From assembly GCA_017538775.1 (NCBI GenBank), contig JAFYIF010000237.1, positions 1 to 6,656 of the forward strand: a stretch of 6,656 nt of DNA. Reading direction: 5' to 3'. The stretch comes from Oscillospiraceae bacterium (GTDB taxonomy: Bacteria > Bacillota > Clostridia > Oscillospirales > Oscillospiraceae). Position numbers and translations under genes: made by a program. The notes beneath the pieces were generated by a model. That model searched no databases and had not been told where the DNA came from. It worked only from the letters and a program-made list of their open reading frames with translations. Shown here piece by piece: positions 1-5,335 of the stretch; the first letter of the stretch is position 1, and every line of letters begins with the position of its first letter.

Positions 1-1274
1 CGCCCCGCCGCGTCGGCGCATTTGAACTCGTGGCAGAGGGTCTCATATTGCCCGTCGGAGGGCACCAGCGCGGTCTGGACGGCCAGGATCTCCAGGTCCT
101 CCGGCACCGTCGCGGATGCCTGAAGCGCGTCCACCGCGATCTCCGGCAGCTCCCGCTGCGTATGGCACGTGAGATAGCCCCGGGCCTCGAAGCCGCAGAC
201 CTTGCCGTTGTCCAGGGCCACGGAGACCTTCACCAGGTCGCTGTAGCAGATCACGTCCCCCTGCCGCCAGGCGTAGTTGACGGTCAGGACCCCGTTTCGG
301 CGCATATGGTAGGTCTCGGCCATGTCGGTGTAGCCCGCCTCGGCCAGAAAGTTCCGGGCGGTCTCCAAAGCCTCCGCCTCGCCGATGGCCTCGTAGCCCA
401 CGGGCCGGGAGGACAGCATCCCCAGCACCCGCCCTCCCTGCTTCGTCACGCTCAGGTAGACGGTGCCGCCCGCGTCGTCGGCGGCCAGCCCGAAGCAGGG
501 CAGGTCCCCGCCGATCTCCCCGGTGGCGTAGACCCGGCTGCGCACCAGGCCCAGGAACTCCGCCGCCGCCCGGCGGGCCGCGTCCTCGTCCACCTCCGGC
601 AGCCCCGCCAGGGCCAGGGGGGCGCGCTCCGTCAGGTGTTCGGAGAAGGGGCCGTCATAGATCAGGCTGGGCACTTCCGGGAACTCCTGCTCGATCAGGC
701 TGAGCTGATCCCCGACCCAGAGCTTCTGGGCCTGGGTGTCCTCCTCCAGCCGCTCCCCCGCCCCGGACAGCTCCGTCAGGCTCAGGCTCCCGTCCTGGAG
801 TCCGCTTTGCAGCTCCTTGAGGTTCAGGGACAGCACCTCCGCCGCCTGGGACAGGCCCCGCAGGGTCTCCCGCTCCTCCGGCGTCAGCTCCCGCCCCGCC
901 AGCGCCGCCCGGCTCAGGGCGAAGGCGTAGTCCCCCACCCGGCTGAGGAAGCCGTCGGTGCGCTCCATCTCCTGGGACTGGAAGGGCAGGGCGCTGACGG
1001 CGGCCTTGGCGCTCAGGCTCTTGCCGAAAATCTCCGCGCAGATCGCCCCGCTCAGCCCGGGGGAAGTGGCGTAGAGACTCTTTTGCAGGGCGCTGTCCAC
1101 CTCCCCCACGGCGGTCACCAACTGCCCGAAGGCCCGCTGATAGCCGTTCACCGCGCTCCGCTCCCACCGGGCGGCCCGGGCGTGTTCCGTCCCGGCCAGC
1201 ACCGCGCAGCACACAGCCGCCGCCAGGAGATAGCTCACCAGGCGCACGCTGCTCCGTTTGATCCCACGCTTCAT
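1..1274 (-). CDS. ypeB: Germination protein YpeB, 3' end cut off by window edge
   Basis: YpeB is a spore inner-membrane/cortex protein that stabilises the cortex-lytic enzyme SleB and is needed for cortex breakdown in germination (known from Bacillus). The visible part is 424 residues reading leftward; Bacillus YpeB is about 450, so roughly 25-30 C-terminal residues and the stop lie beyond position 1. Residues about 10-28 form one hydrophobic segment (VSYLLAAAVCCAVLAG) that should anchor or export the protein. Residues 40-200 are a mainly helical N-terminal region. Residues 201-212 carry the family-typical PSLIYDGPFSEH, and about 225-424 are PepSY-like repeats of the YPEB domain, including YAWRQGDVICYSDLVKVSVA and GFEARGYLTCH. 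The ATG at 1274 is preceded by AAAAGGAT at 1284-1291, about 9 nt away. Upstream is the divergent kinase gene, so sleB does not precede it as it does in Bacillus. No clear sigma-G promoter was recognised. Confidence 0.92.
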   Translation of the reverse strand, partial: MKRGIKRSSVRLVSYLLAAAVCCAVLAGTEHARAARWERSAVNGYQRAFGQLVTAVGEVDSALQKSLYATSPGLSGAICAEIFGKSLSAKAAVSALPFQSQEMERTDGFLSRVGDYAFALSRAALAGRELTPEERETLRGLSQAAEVLSLNLKELQSGLQDGSLSLTELSGAGERLEEDTQAQKLWVGDQLSLIEQEFPEVPSLIYDGPFSEHLTERAPLALAGLPEVDEDAARRAAAEFLGLVRSRVYATGEIGGDLPCFGLAADDAGGTVYLSVTKQGGRVLGMLSSRPVGYEAIGEAEALETARNFLAEAGYTDMAETYHMRRNGVLTVNYAWRQGDVICYSDLVKVSVALDNGKVCGFEARGYLTCHTQRELPEIAVDALQASATVPEDLEILAVQTALVPSDGQYETLCHEFKCADAAG

Positions 1275-1362
1275 CTGCAACACATCCTTTTGTCAGGAGT
1301 GTTGCCGGGGGGAGGTGAGATTATGGCTGGGAAATGCTGGGCATGGTCGCTCTCTGCGCCCG

Positions 1363-1391
1363 TTGACGATCCGTATGATCTATGATACGAT
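1363..1391 (+). promoter_or_regulatory. Sigma-A-type promoter of the HipA-like kinase gene
   Basis: TTGACG at 1363-1368 (5 of 6 to the -35 consensus) is separated by exactly 17 bp from TACGAT at 1386-1391 (4 of 6 to the -10 consensus). Transcription should start near 1398, giving a leader of only about 27 nt before the ATG at 1425. The ribosome binding site GGAAAGGAG lies at 1408-1416. This is pattern reading only; no start site has been mapped. Confidence 0.6.
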
Positions 1392-1393
1392 TC
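1368..1393. repeat. Imperfect palindrome in the kinase promoter, candidate operator
   Basis: The core CGTAT (1372-1376) - 8 bp - ATACG (1385-1389) is a perfect 5-bp inverted repeat. It extends outward to GATCCGTAT / ATACGATTC (1368-1376 and 1385-1393) with 7 of 9 positions matching. The centre also holds a tandem direct repeat, TATGATC-TATGATA (1374-1387). It fills the -35/-10 spacer and covers the -10 box, a position where a bound dimer would block transcription. The half-site spacing of 8 bp is the same geometry as E. coli HipB operators (TATCC-N8-GGATA), though the half-site sequence differs. The binding protein is unknown. Confidence 0.45.
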
Positions 1394-1424
1394 GAAAAAA
1401 GAACGAGGGAAAGGAGCACCCCCC

Positions 1425-2582
1425 ATGCCGGACCGATACAGTTTGCGGCTCTATGACGAGGAGCTTTTGACCTTTTCTCTGGAAGAAGCGGGGCTGGCCG
1501 GTTGGCGGGCGCGGCTGCTTTCCGTGAACGCCGACCGGGCCGCCGTGTTCCCCCTGGACCTGGAACTGAGCGACGCGGGCGTGCTGCGGTGGCTGGAGAA
1601 GCGGGTGATCCCCAAGAACCGGGCCTTTGTGGGGGAGATCCTGCGCTCGCTGGGGCTGAGCATCCACGACACCAAGGGCATCATCGACGTGTGCAAAGGG
1701 CTGTCCCTGAACGACAGCTATTGGGTGGTGCCCCTGGGCTTCGCGGGCAGCTTTGGGGAATACAACCTCTATGAAAACCGCTTCTCCAGCGTCCTGTCCC
1801 TGGTGGCCTACACCGGCGTGGGACAGAGCCACGCGGTGTTCACCACTTCCCCGGAGCTGACCACCCAGGGGATGCTCCGCAAAGCCTGGCGCTTTCTGGA
1901 GGGGGACGGCATCTATCTCTACAAGGGCGGCACCCAGGGAGCGGCCAACGCGGGGCTGGAACCCTACAGCGAGTATTACGCCTGCCAGATCGCCGCTCGC
2001 ATGGGGCTGGACGCGGTGCATTACGAACTGGAGCGCTGGAAAGACATTCTGGCCTCCAAATGCAGACTGTTCACCGACATCGACACGGCCTATGTCCCGA
2101 TCGGCCGCATCGTGAAAGGCGGCGGACTGCCCGCCTGTCTGGACTATTATCAGGCTCTGGGCCGGGAGGCTGCCGAGGCGCTGCGCAGTATGCTGGTCTT
2201 CGACGCGGTGATCTACAACGAGGACCGGCATTTCGGCAACTTTGGCATCCTGCGGGACAACCGCAGCGGGCAGGTCCTGGGCCCCGCGCCCATCTTCGAC
2301 AACGGCATCTCCCTGTTCAACTACGCCATGCCGGAGGACCTTTCCGACCTGGCCGCCTATGCCGGGACCCGCTCCAACCCCTACGGCGTCTCCTACGAGA
2401 CCGTCTGCCGGGAAGTCATGGGCCAGCGGCAGCGCAGCCAGCTCCGCCGCCTGATCGGCTTCCGCTTCACGCGGCACCCTTCCATCAACCTGCCGGAGGC
2501 GCGTCTGACGGCCATCGAAAAGCAGCTGGATCTGCGTGTCCGGGAACTCCTGTCCCTCCCGCGGGGGAACGGGGACCGGTGA
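1425..2582 (+). CDS. HipA-like protein kinase, orphan (no HipB neighbour)
   Basis: This 385-residue cytoplasmic protein has no signal peptide or membrane segment. The C-terminal half carries the marks of the HipA/CtkA-type Ser/Thr kinase fold: GIYLYKGGT (162-170) with Lys167 as the likely ATP-binding lysine, EPYSEYYACQIA (179-190) with Glu183 as its possible salt-bridge partner, the catalytic loop YNEDRHFGNFG (264-274) with Asp267 and Asn272, and the metal-binding IFDNG (290-294) with Asp292. All key residues appear intact, so an active kinase is likely. The N-terminal about 155 residues (including RVIPKNRAFVGEILRSLGLS at 60-79 and KGLSLNDSYWVVP at 91-103) do not resemble the standard HipA N-terminal domain and I cannot name them. 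The start is supported by GGAAAGGAG 8 nt upstream; the gene has its own promoter. Classical HipA toxins phosphorylate a tRNA synthetase and are neutralised by a DNA-binding HipB, but no small HTH gene is adjacent here. The substrate is unknown. Confidence 0.78.
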   Translation: MPDRYSLRLYDEELLTFSLEEAGLAGWRARLLSVNADRAAVFPLDLELSDAGVLRWLEKRVIPKNRAFVGEILRSLGLSIHDTKGIIDVCKGLSLNDSYWVVPLGFAGSFGEYNLYENRFSSVLSLVAYTGVGQSHAVFTTSPELTTQGMLRKAWRFLEGDGIYLYKGGTQGAANAGLEPYSEYYACQIAARMGLDAVHYELERWKDILASKCRLFTDIDTAYVPIGRIVKGGGLPACLDYYQALGREAAEALRSMLVFDAVIYNEDRHFGNFGILRDNRSGQVLGPAPIFDNGISLFNYAMPEDLSDLAAYAGTRSNPYGVSYETVCREVMGQRQRSQLRRLIGFRFTRHPSINLPEARLTAIEKQLDLRVRELLSLPRGNGDR

Positions 2583-2629
2583 GCTGCTGACCGGCCCGGC
2601 CTTCCCCTCCCCGACCGGCAAAACGGATG

Positions 2630-2658
2630 TGGACAAATCCCCCCGGGGGATTTATAAT
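2630..2658 (+). promoter_or_regulatory. Sigma-A-type promoter of the SLH/beta-helix gene
   Basis: TGGACA at 2630-2635 (5 of 6) and a perfect TATAAT at 2653-2658 are separated by 17 bp, a very good vegetative promoter. Transcription would start near 2665, leaving a leader of about 145 nt before the start codon at 2811. I recognised no known riboswitch in that leader. The stretch 2583-2629, between the kinase stop and this promoter, shows no clear terminator with a T-tract, so read-through from the kinase gene is possible. Confidence 0.7.
2635..2653. repeat. Perfect 9-bp inverted repeat filling the promoter spacer
   Basis: AAATCCCCC (2635-2643) and GGGGGATTT (2645-2653) are exact inverted copies around a single central C. 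The repeat begins on the last base of the -35 box and ends on the first base of the -10 box, so it occupies the whole spacer. This position suggests an operator for a dimeric regulator. As RNA from upstream transcription it could fold as an 8-bp stem with a CCG loop, but the following sequence has no run of T, so a terminator role is less likely. Confidence 0.55.
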
Positions 2659-2810
2659 GATTTTGTAATCTTTTCCGCGCTGATCCCCGTTTCAAGCGTC
2701 AGGCGGTCCGGATCTGGGGAGGTGAATGGGCTTCCGGCATCGTTCGGCGGGGGACGGCGGTCATGTACGCACAAACGAGTGGGATATGGCTGTTAGGAGG
2801 GCCACGAGAA

Positions 2811-4214
2811 ATGAAAAAAAAGTTCCTGTCTCTCAGCATTGTTTTTGTTCTGCTGCTTGCCATGCTGCCCGTGCCGGCGTCGGCGTCGGTCAGCGGCTTT
2901 GAGGATGTCAGTCCCGACGACTATTTTGCCACCGCCGTGCAGTGGGCGGTGAGCTGGGGCGTGACCCAGGGCACCAGCGAGACGACCTTCAGCCCGGATT
3001 GGATCTGCACCCGCGCCCAGGTGGTCACCTTCCTGTGGCGGGCCCACGGCGAGCCGGACCCGGTGTCCTATTACAATCCCTTTGCCGACGTGCCCCGGGG
3101 CAGCTACTATGAGCGCTCCACCCTCTGGGCGGTGGAGCAGGGCATCACCGTCGGCACCTCCAGCGAGCCGATGCTGTTCTCCCCGGACAAGCCCTGCACC
3201 TACGCGCAGATCCTCACCTTCATCTGGCGGGCCAAGGGCAGCCAGGCCCCCGCGTTCCGCTCCCCCCTGACCGAAAGCTGGCCCGACAGCGCCTATTACA
3301 AGGACGCGGTGGACTGGGCCTATGTCAACGCGATGCTGGAGGACGAGGGCGACGAGCTCGACCCCGACCAGCCCTGCACCCGGGGCCGGACCGTGGCCTG
3401 GCTCTGGCGGGAGGCCATGGTCTATGTCTCCGACGTGGAGGGTCTGATGGCGGCCATCGGGCCGGGCCGGGAGATCCATCTGGCCCCCGGCGTCTACAAC
3501 CTGACGGAGTGGATCGACCGGATCGCCGGTCCCGAGGGGCCGAAGTCCGACAACCCCTATGTCTGGCTGGACAATCTCTACGACGGCTATGAGGTCTGGA
3601 TCCGCAACGTCCGGAACCTGACCATCACCGCGGACAACTCCTGGAACCCGGGCAAAGTCGAGCTGGTGGTGGAGCCGCGCTATGCCAATGTGCTGACCTT
3701 CGACAGCTGCGACCAGATCGTCCTCTCCGGCCTGGTCATGGGCCACACGCCGGAACAGGGCTACTGCATGGGCGGCGTCCTCCGCCTGGTGGACTGCGGG
3801 CGCTTTGCCCTGAGCGACATGGACCTCTACGGCTGCGGCACCTACGGCATCATCGCGGAGCGGGTGCAGAGCATCCAGGCTGTGGACAGCGTGATCCGGG
3901 ATTGCAGCTACGGGCTGCTGGACTTCCAGCAGGTCCAGGACGCGGGCTTCGGCGACGTGGTGTTCCAGGACTGCGGCGGCTATGACATGATCAACGCCCA
4001 GGCCAGCTCCCTGTTCTTCCAGTCCTGCAAGTTCCTGAACAACGTCTGGGACGAGCGCTATTCGCACTTCCTGCAGATCGACCAGGGCTCCGACCTCACG
4101 TTCCGCTACTGCACCTTTGACCGGCCCACCTATTTTGACCTGACCGACTACGGCATGAGCGGAAACAACGTCACGCTCGAGCGGCCCACCGTGCTGGATC
4201 GGGCCAGAGGCTGA
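2811..4214 (+). CDS. Secreted SLH-domain protein with right-handed beta-helix
   Basis: The 467-residue protein is exported and probably held on the cell wall. Residues 1-25 are a signal peptide: MKKK, a hydrophobic core LSIVFVLLLAMLP, and an ASA cleavage site before Ser26. Three S-layer homology repeats follow at about 29-80 (FEDVSPDDYFATAV, FSPDWICTRAQVVTFLWR), 90-143 (FADVPRGSYYERST, FSPDKPCTYAQILTFIWR) and 157-203 (WPDSAYYKDAVDWA, LDPDQPCTRGRTVAWLWR). The third has acidic DEGDELD in place of the usual glycine turn. SLH repeats bind pyruvylated secondary cell-wall polymer in known cases. Residues about 205-460 look like a pectate-lyase-type parallel beta-helix, opening with LMAAIGPGREIHLAPGVYNL and containing regular coils of 23 residues; no catalytic site was identified, so enzyme activity is unproven. 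An in-frame ATG at 2763 lacks a ribosome binding site, whereas AGGAGG (2795-2800) lies 10 nt before 2811. It is likely transcribed alone, between its own promoter and a terminator. Confidence 0.85.
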   Translation: MKKKFLSLSIVFVLLLAMLPVPASASVSGFEDVSPDDYFATAVQWAVSWGVTQGTSETTFSPDWICTRAQVVTFLWRAHGEPDPVSYYNPFADVPRGSYYERSTLWAVEQGITVGTSSEPMLFSPDKPCTYAQILTFIWRAKGSQAPAFRSPLTESWPDSAYYKDAVDWAYVNAMLEDEGDELDPDQPCTRGRTVAWLWREAMVYVSDVEGLMAAIGPGREIHLAPGVYNLTEWIDRIAGPEGPKSDNPYVWLDNLYDGYEVWIRNVRNLTITADNSWNPGKVELVVEPRYANVLTFDSCDQIVLSGLVMGHTPEQGYCMGGVLRLVDCGRFALSDMDLYGCGTYGIIAERVQSIQAVDSVIRDCSYGLLDFQQVQDAGFGDVVFQDCGGYDMINAQASSLFFQSCKFLNNVWDERYSHFLQIDQGSDLTFRYCTFDRPTYFDLTDYGMSGNNVTLERPTVLDRARG

Positions 4215-4260
4215 GCCGGGAGGAAAAAGCGTCCGGCGGACGCGGGTTCATACGATGCGG

Positions 4261-4302
4261 AGGCCGGGGAATGGCCGGAAGACGGCTTTTCCCCGGCCTT
4301 TT
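4261..4302 (+). terminator. Rho-independent terminator of the SLH/beta-helix gene
   Basis: AGGCCGGGGAA (4261-4271) pairs perfectly with TTCCCCGGCCT (4289-4299), an 11-bp stem with a 17-nt loop, followed by a short T-run (TTTT, 4299-4302). It lies 47 nt after the SLH gene stop and before the rpmH promoter. A smaller hairpin, GCGTCC-GGC-GGACGC (4229-4243), lies between the stop and this terminator and has no T-run. The T-run is short, so termination may be incomplete. Confidence 0.7.
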
Positions 4303-4348
4303 CGCGGAAAAACGCGGGGATTTGGCGGGTATCCGGCGAATTTCATGG

Positions 4349-4378
4349 TTGACATTTCCGGGCCTTGTCATGTATAAT
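4349..4378 (+). promoter_or_regulatory. Consensus sigma-A promoter of the rpmH operon
   Basis: Perfect TTGACA at 4349-4354 and perfect TATAAT at 4373-4378 are 18 bp apart, as expected for a highly expressed ribosomal protein gene. Transcription should start near 4385, giving a leader of about 90 nt before rpmH. Confidence 0.85.
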
Positions 4379-4379
4379 A

Positions 4380-4391
4380 ACAAAGCTTTGT
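4380..4391. repeat. 12-bp perfect palindrome at the rpmH transcription start
   Basis: ACAAAGCTTTGT is a perfect palindrome placed directly downstream of the -10 box and over the predicted start site. A protein bound here could repress the operon, or it may form a small 5' hairpin in the transcript. It could also be chance in this AT-richer stretch. Confidence 0.35.
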
Positions 4392-4400
4392 CCGCTGCAT

Positions 4401-4419
4401 CTCTCCCTTTGGGGGAGGG
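4401..4419 (+). other. Hairpin in the rpmH leader RNA
   Basis: CTCTCCC (4401-4407) can pair with GGGAGGG (4413-4419), six Watson-Crick pairs plus one G-U, around the loop TTTGG. It lies about 16 nt into the predicted transcript and 56 nt before the rpmH start. There is no T-run after it, so it is not a standard terminator. It may stabilise the 5' end or serve in control of L34 synthesis; no known leader family was recognised. Confidence 0.4.
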
Positions 4420-4475
4420 ATGTTGAGCATACGGGGCTACGGCCCTTGAACATCACACGAAAGGAGAACTGTATC

Positions 4476-4610
4476 ATGCTTCGCACCTATCAGCCCAAGA
4501 AGCGCCAGCGCAAGAAGGAACACGGCTTCCGCAAGAGAATGGCCACCGCCAATGGCCGCAAAGTCCTGTCCCGCCGCAGAGCGAAGGGCAGAGCCCGTCT
4601 CAGCTACTGA
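4476..4610 (+). CDS. rpmH: 50S ribosomal protein L34
   Basis: The 44-residue, very basic protein [20 protein letters not shown]... followed by [20 protein letters not shown] and ending RLSY matches L34 along its whole length, the normal size for the family. L34 binds 23S rRNA in the large ribosomal subunit. Leu2 replaces the common Lys/Ser at this position. The ATG at 4476 has AAAGGAG (4460-4466) 9 nt upstream. It is the first gene of the operon with rnpA, yidD and yidC, led by a consensus promoter. A gap of 133 nt with a strong hairpin separates it from rnpA. Confidence 0.97.
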   Translation: MLRTYQPKKRQRKKEHGFRKRMATANGRKVLSRRRAKGRARLSY

Positions 4611-4673
4611 GTCCCGTTCCGCTTGAACCCCCCTGTCACGAGCACAGCGCAAAGTTTGATACCGTTTCGGATC

Positions 4674-4692
4674 GGCCGGTGACTCACCGGCC
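4674..4692 (+). other. Strong hairpin between rpmH and rnpA
   Basis: GGCCGGTG (4674-4681) and CACCGGCC (4685-4692) form a perfect 8-bp GC-rich stem with loop ACT, 63 nt after the rpmH stop. Only TATTTG follows, so a full terminator is unlikely. A partial terminator or an RNase stop protecting the rpmH 3' end would let L34 be made in excess over RNase P protein. A second weaker hairpin, GCGGC-AGG-GCCGC (4706-4718), is flanked by CGCGT (4699-4703) and ACGCG (4723-4727), just before the rnpA ribosome binding site. Confidence 0.5.
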
Positions 4693-4743
4693 TATTTGCG
4701 CGTTCGCGGCAGGGCCGCAGCCACGCGAAAGGGAGATCGCGCC

Positions 4744-5091
4744 ATGCGTTTCACAGACACCCTGAAAAAAAACTATGAGTTCCGCCGCCTCTACGCCAAG
4801 GGGAAAAGCGCCGTGACCCCCTATCTGGTGGTCTACGCCCGCCTGACCCGGCGCAGCGGCTGCCGGGTGGGCTTCACCGTCAGCAACAAGCTGGGCAAGG
4901 CCGTGGTGCGCAACCGCGTCCGCCGCCGTCTGCGGGAGATCTACCGGCTCCATGAGACCGGGTTCGTCCCCGGGGCGGAGCTGGTGGTGGTGGCCCGGGC
5001 CCGGGCGGTCGGGGCGCAGTACCGCCAGCTGGAGCGCGCCATGCTGGACGCCTGCAAACGCCTTGGCGTATGGAGGCCCGCTTCGCCATGA
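4744..5091 (+). CDS. rnpA: Ribonuclease P protein component
   Basis: This 115-residue basic protein is the protein subunit of RNase P, which assists the catalytic RNA in removing 5' leaders from precursor tRNAs in the cytoplasm. The N-terminal [19 protein letters not shown] is typical. The RNR signature is intact in [15 protein letters not shown] (41-55) followed by [11 protein letters not shown] (56-66), with Arg56-Asn57-Arg58. Length is normal for the family. The ATG at 4744 was chosen because AAAGGGAGA (4728-4736) lies 7 nt upstream and homologues begin near [10 protein letters not shown]; an upstream TTG at 4696 would fall inside the hairpin region and lacks a ribosome binding site. Its stop overlaps the yidD start. 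Confidence 0.96.
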   Translation: MRFTDTLKKNYEFRRLYAKGKSAVTPYLVVYARLTRRSGCRVGFTVSNKLGKAVVRNRVRRRLREIYRLHETGFVPGAELVVVARARAVGAQYRQLERAMLDACKRLGVWRPASP

Positions 5092-5309
5092 TGAAACGTC
5101 TGCTGATCGCCCTGGTCCGGTTCTACCGCAACCGGATCTCCCCCCTGCGTCCCCCCTGCTGCCGCTACATCCCCAGCTGCTCCCAGTATGCGCTGGAGGC
5201 GCTGGAGCGATACGGCGCGGCCAAGGGCGGCTGGCTGGCGCTCCGGCGCCTGGGCCGCTGCCACCCCTTTCACCGAGGGGAACACGAGTTCTATGACCCC
5301 GTCCCTTAA
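5088..5309 (+). CDS. yidD: Membrane protein insertion efficiency factor YidD
   Basis: The 73-residue protein carries the YidD signature [20 protein letters not shown] (22-41), with Cys24, Cys25, Cys31 and Cys58, then [15 protein letters not shown] (47-61) and a terminal YDPVP. YidD is a small inner-membrane-associated protein that aids insertion of membrane proteins alongside YidC. The N-terminal [20 protein letters not shown] is an amphipathic, membrane-binding helix. The start at 5088 overlaps the rnpA stop as ATGA, which suggests translational coupling. GGAGG at 5072-5076 lies 11 nt upstream; a second ATG at 5091 is also possible. An in-frame ATG at 5070 sits before that ribosome binding site and is less likely. 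HRGEHEF near the end is slightly longer than in typical homologues. Confidence 0.93.
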   Translation: MMKRLLIALVRFYRNRISPLRPPCCRYIPSCSQYALEALERYGAAKGGWLALRRLGRCHPFHRGEHEFYDPVP

Positions 5310-5335
5310 AACAAAACAACGACAGGAGTACCTTT

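Noticed and set aside
1319..1325. CATAATC on the minus strand as a sigma-G -10 box for ypeB
   Set aside because: It fits only the loose -10 pattern and no convincing -35 lies 17-18 bp upstream.
30..1385. Long + strand reading frame opposite ypeB
   Set aside because: The minus strand reads a recognisable YpeB throughout; the + frame is a low-complexity Gly/Leu/Gln/His-rich shadow of GC-rich codons.
1380..2636. Long minus-strand reading frame opposite the kinase gene
   Set aside because: It is an antisense shadow; the + strand has a promoter, a ribosome binding site and kinase motifs.
2763..2810. Earlier in-frame start for the SLH protein
   Set aside because: It lacks a ribosome binding site and would add 16 residues before a well-formed signal peptide starting at 2811.
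2665..2810. Cyclic-di-GMP or other known riboswitch in the SLH gene leader
   Set aside because: The conserved core sequences of the classes I know are not present.
2793..4067. Long minus-strand reading frame opposite the SLH gene
   Set aside because: Composition is Gly/Ala/Val/His-rich with no domain, and the + strand carries a signal peptide and SLH repeats.
4255..4377. 40-codon reading frame between the SLH gene and rpmH
   Set aside because: It has no ribosome binding site at a usable distance and runs through the terminator and the rpmH promoter.
4656..4684. TTGATA as a -35 box of a separate rnpA promoter
   Set aside because: No -10-like hexamer is found 16-18 bp downstream.
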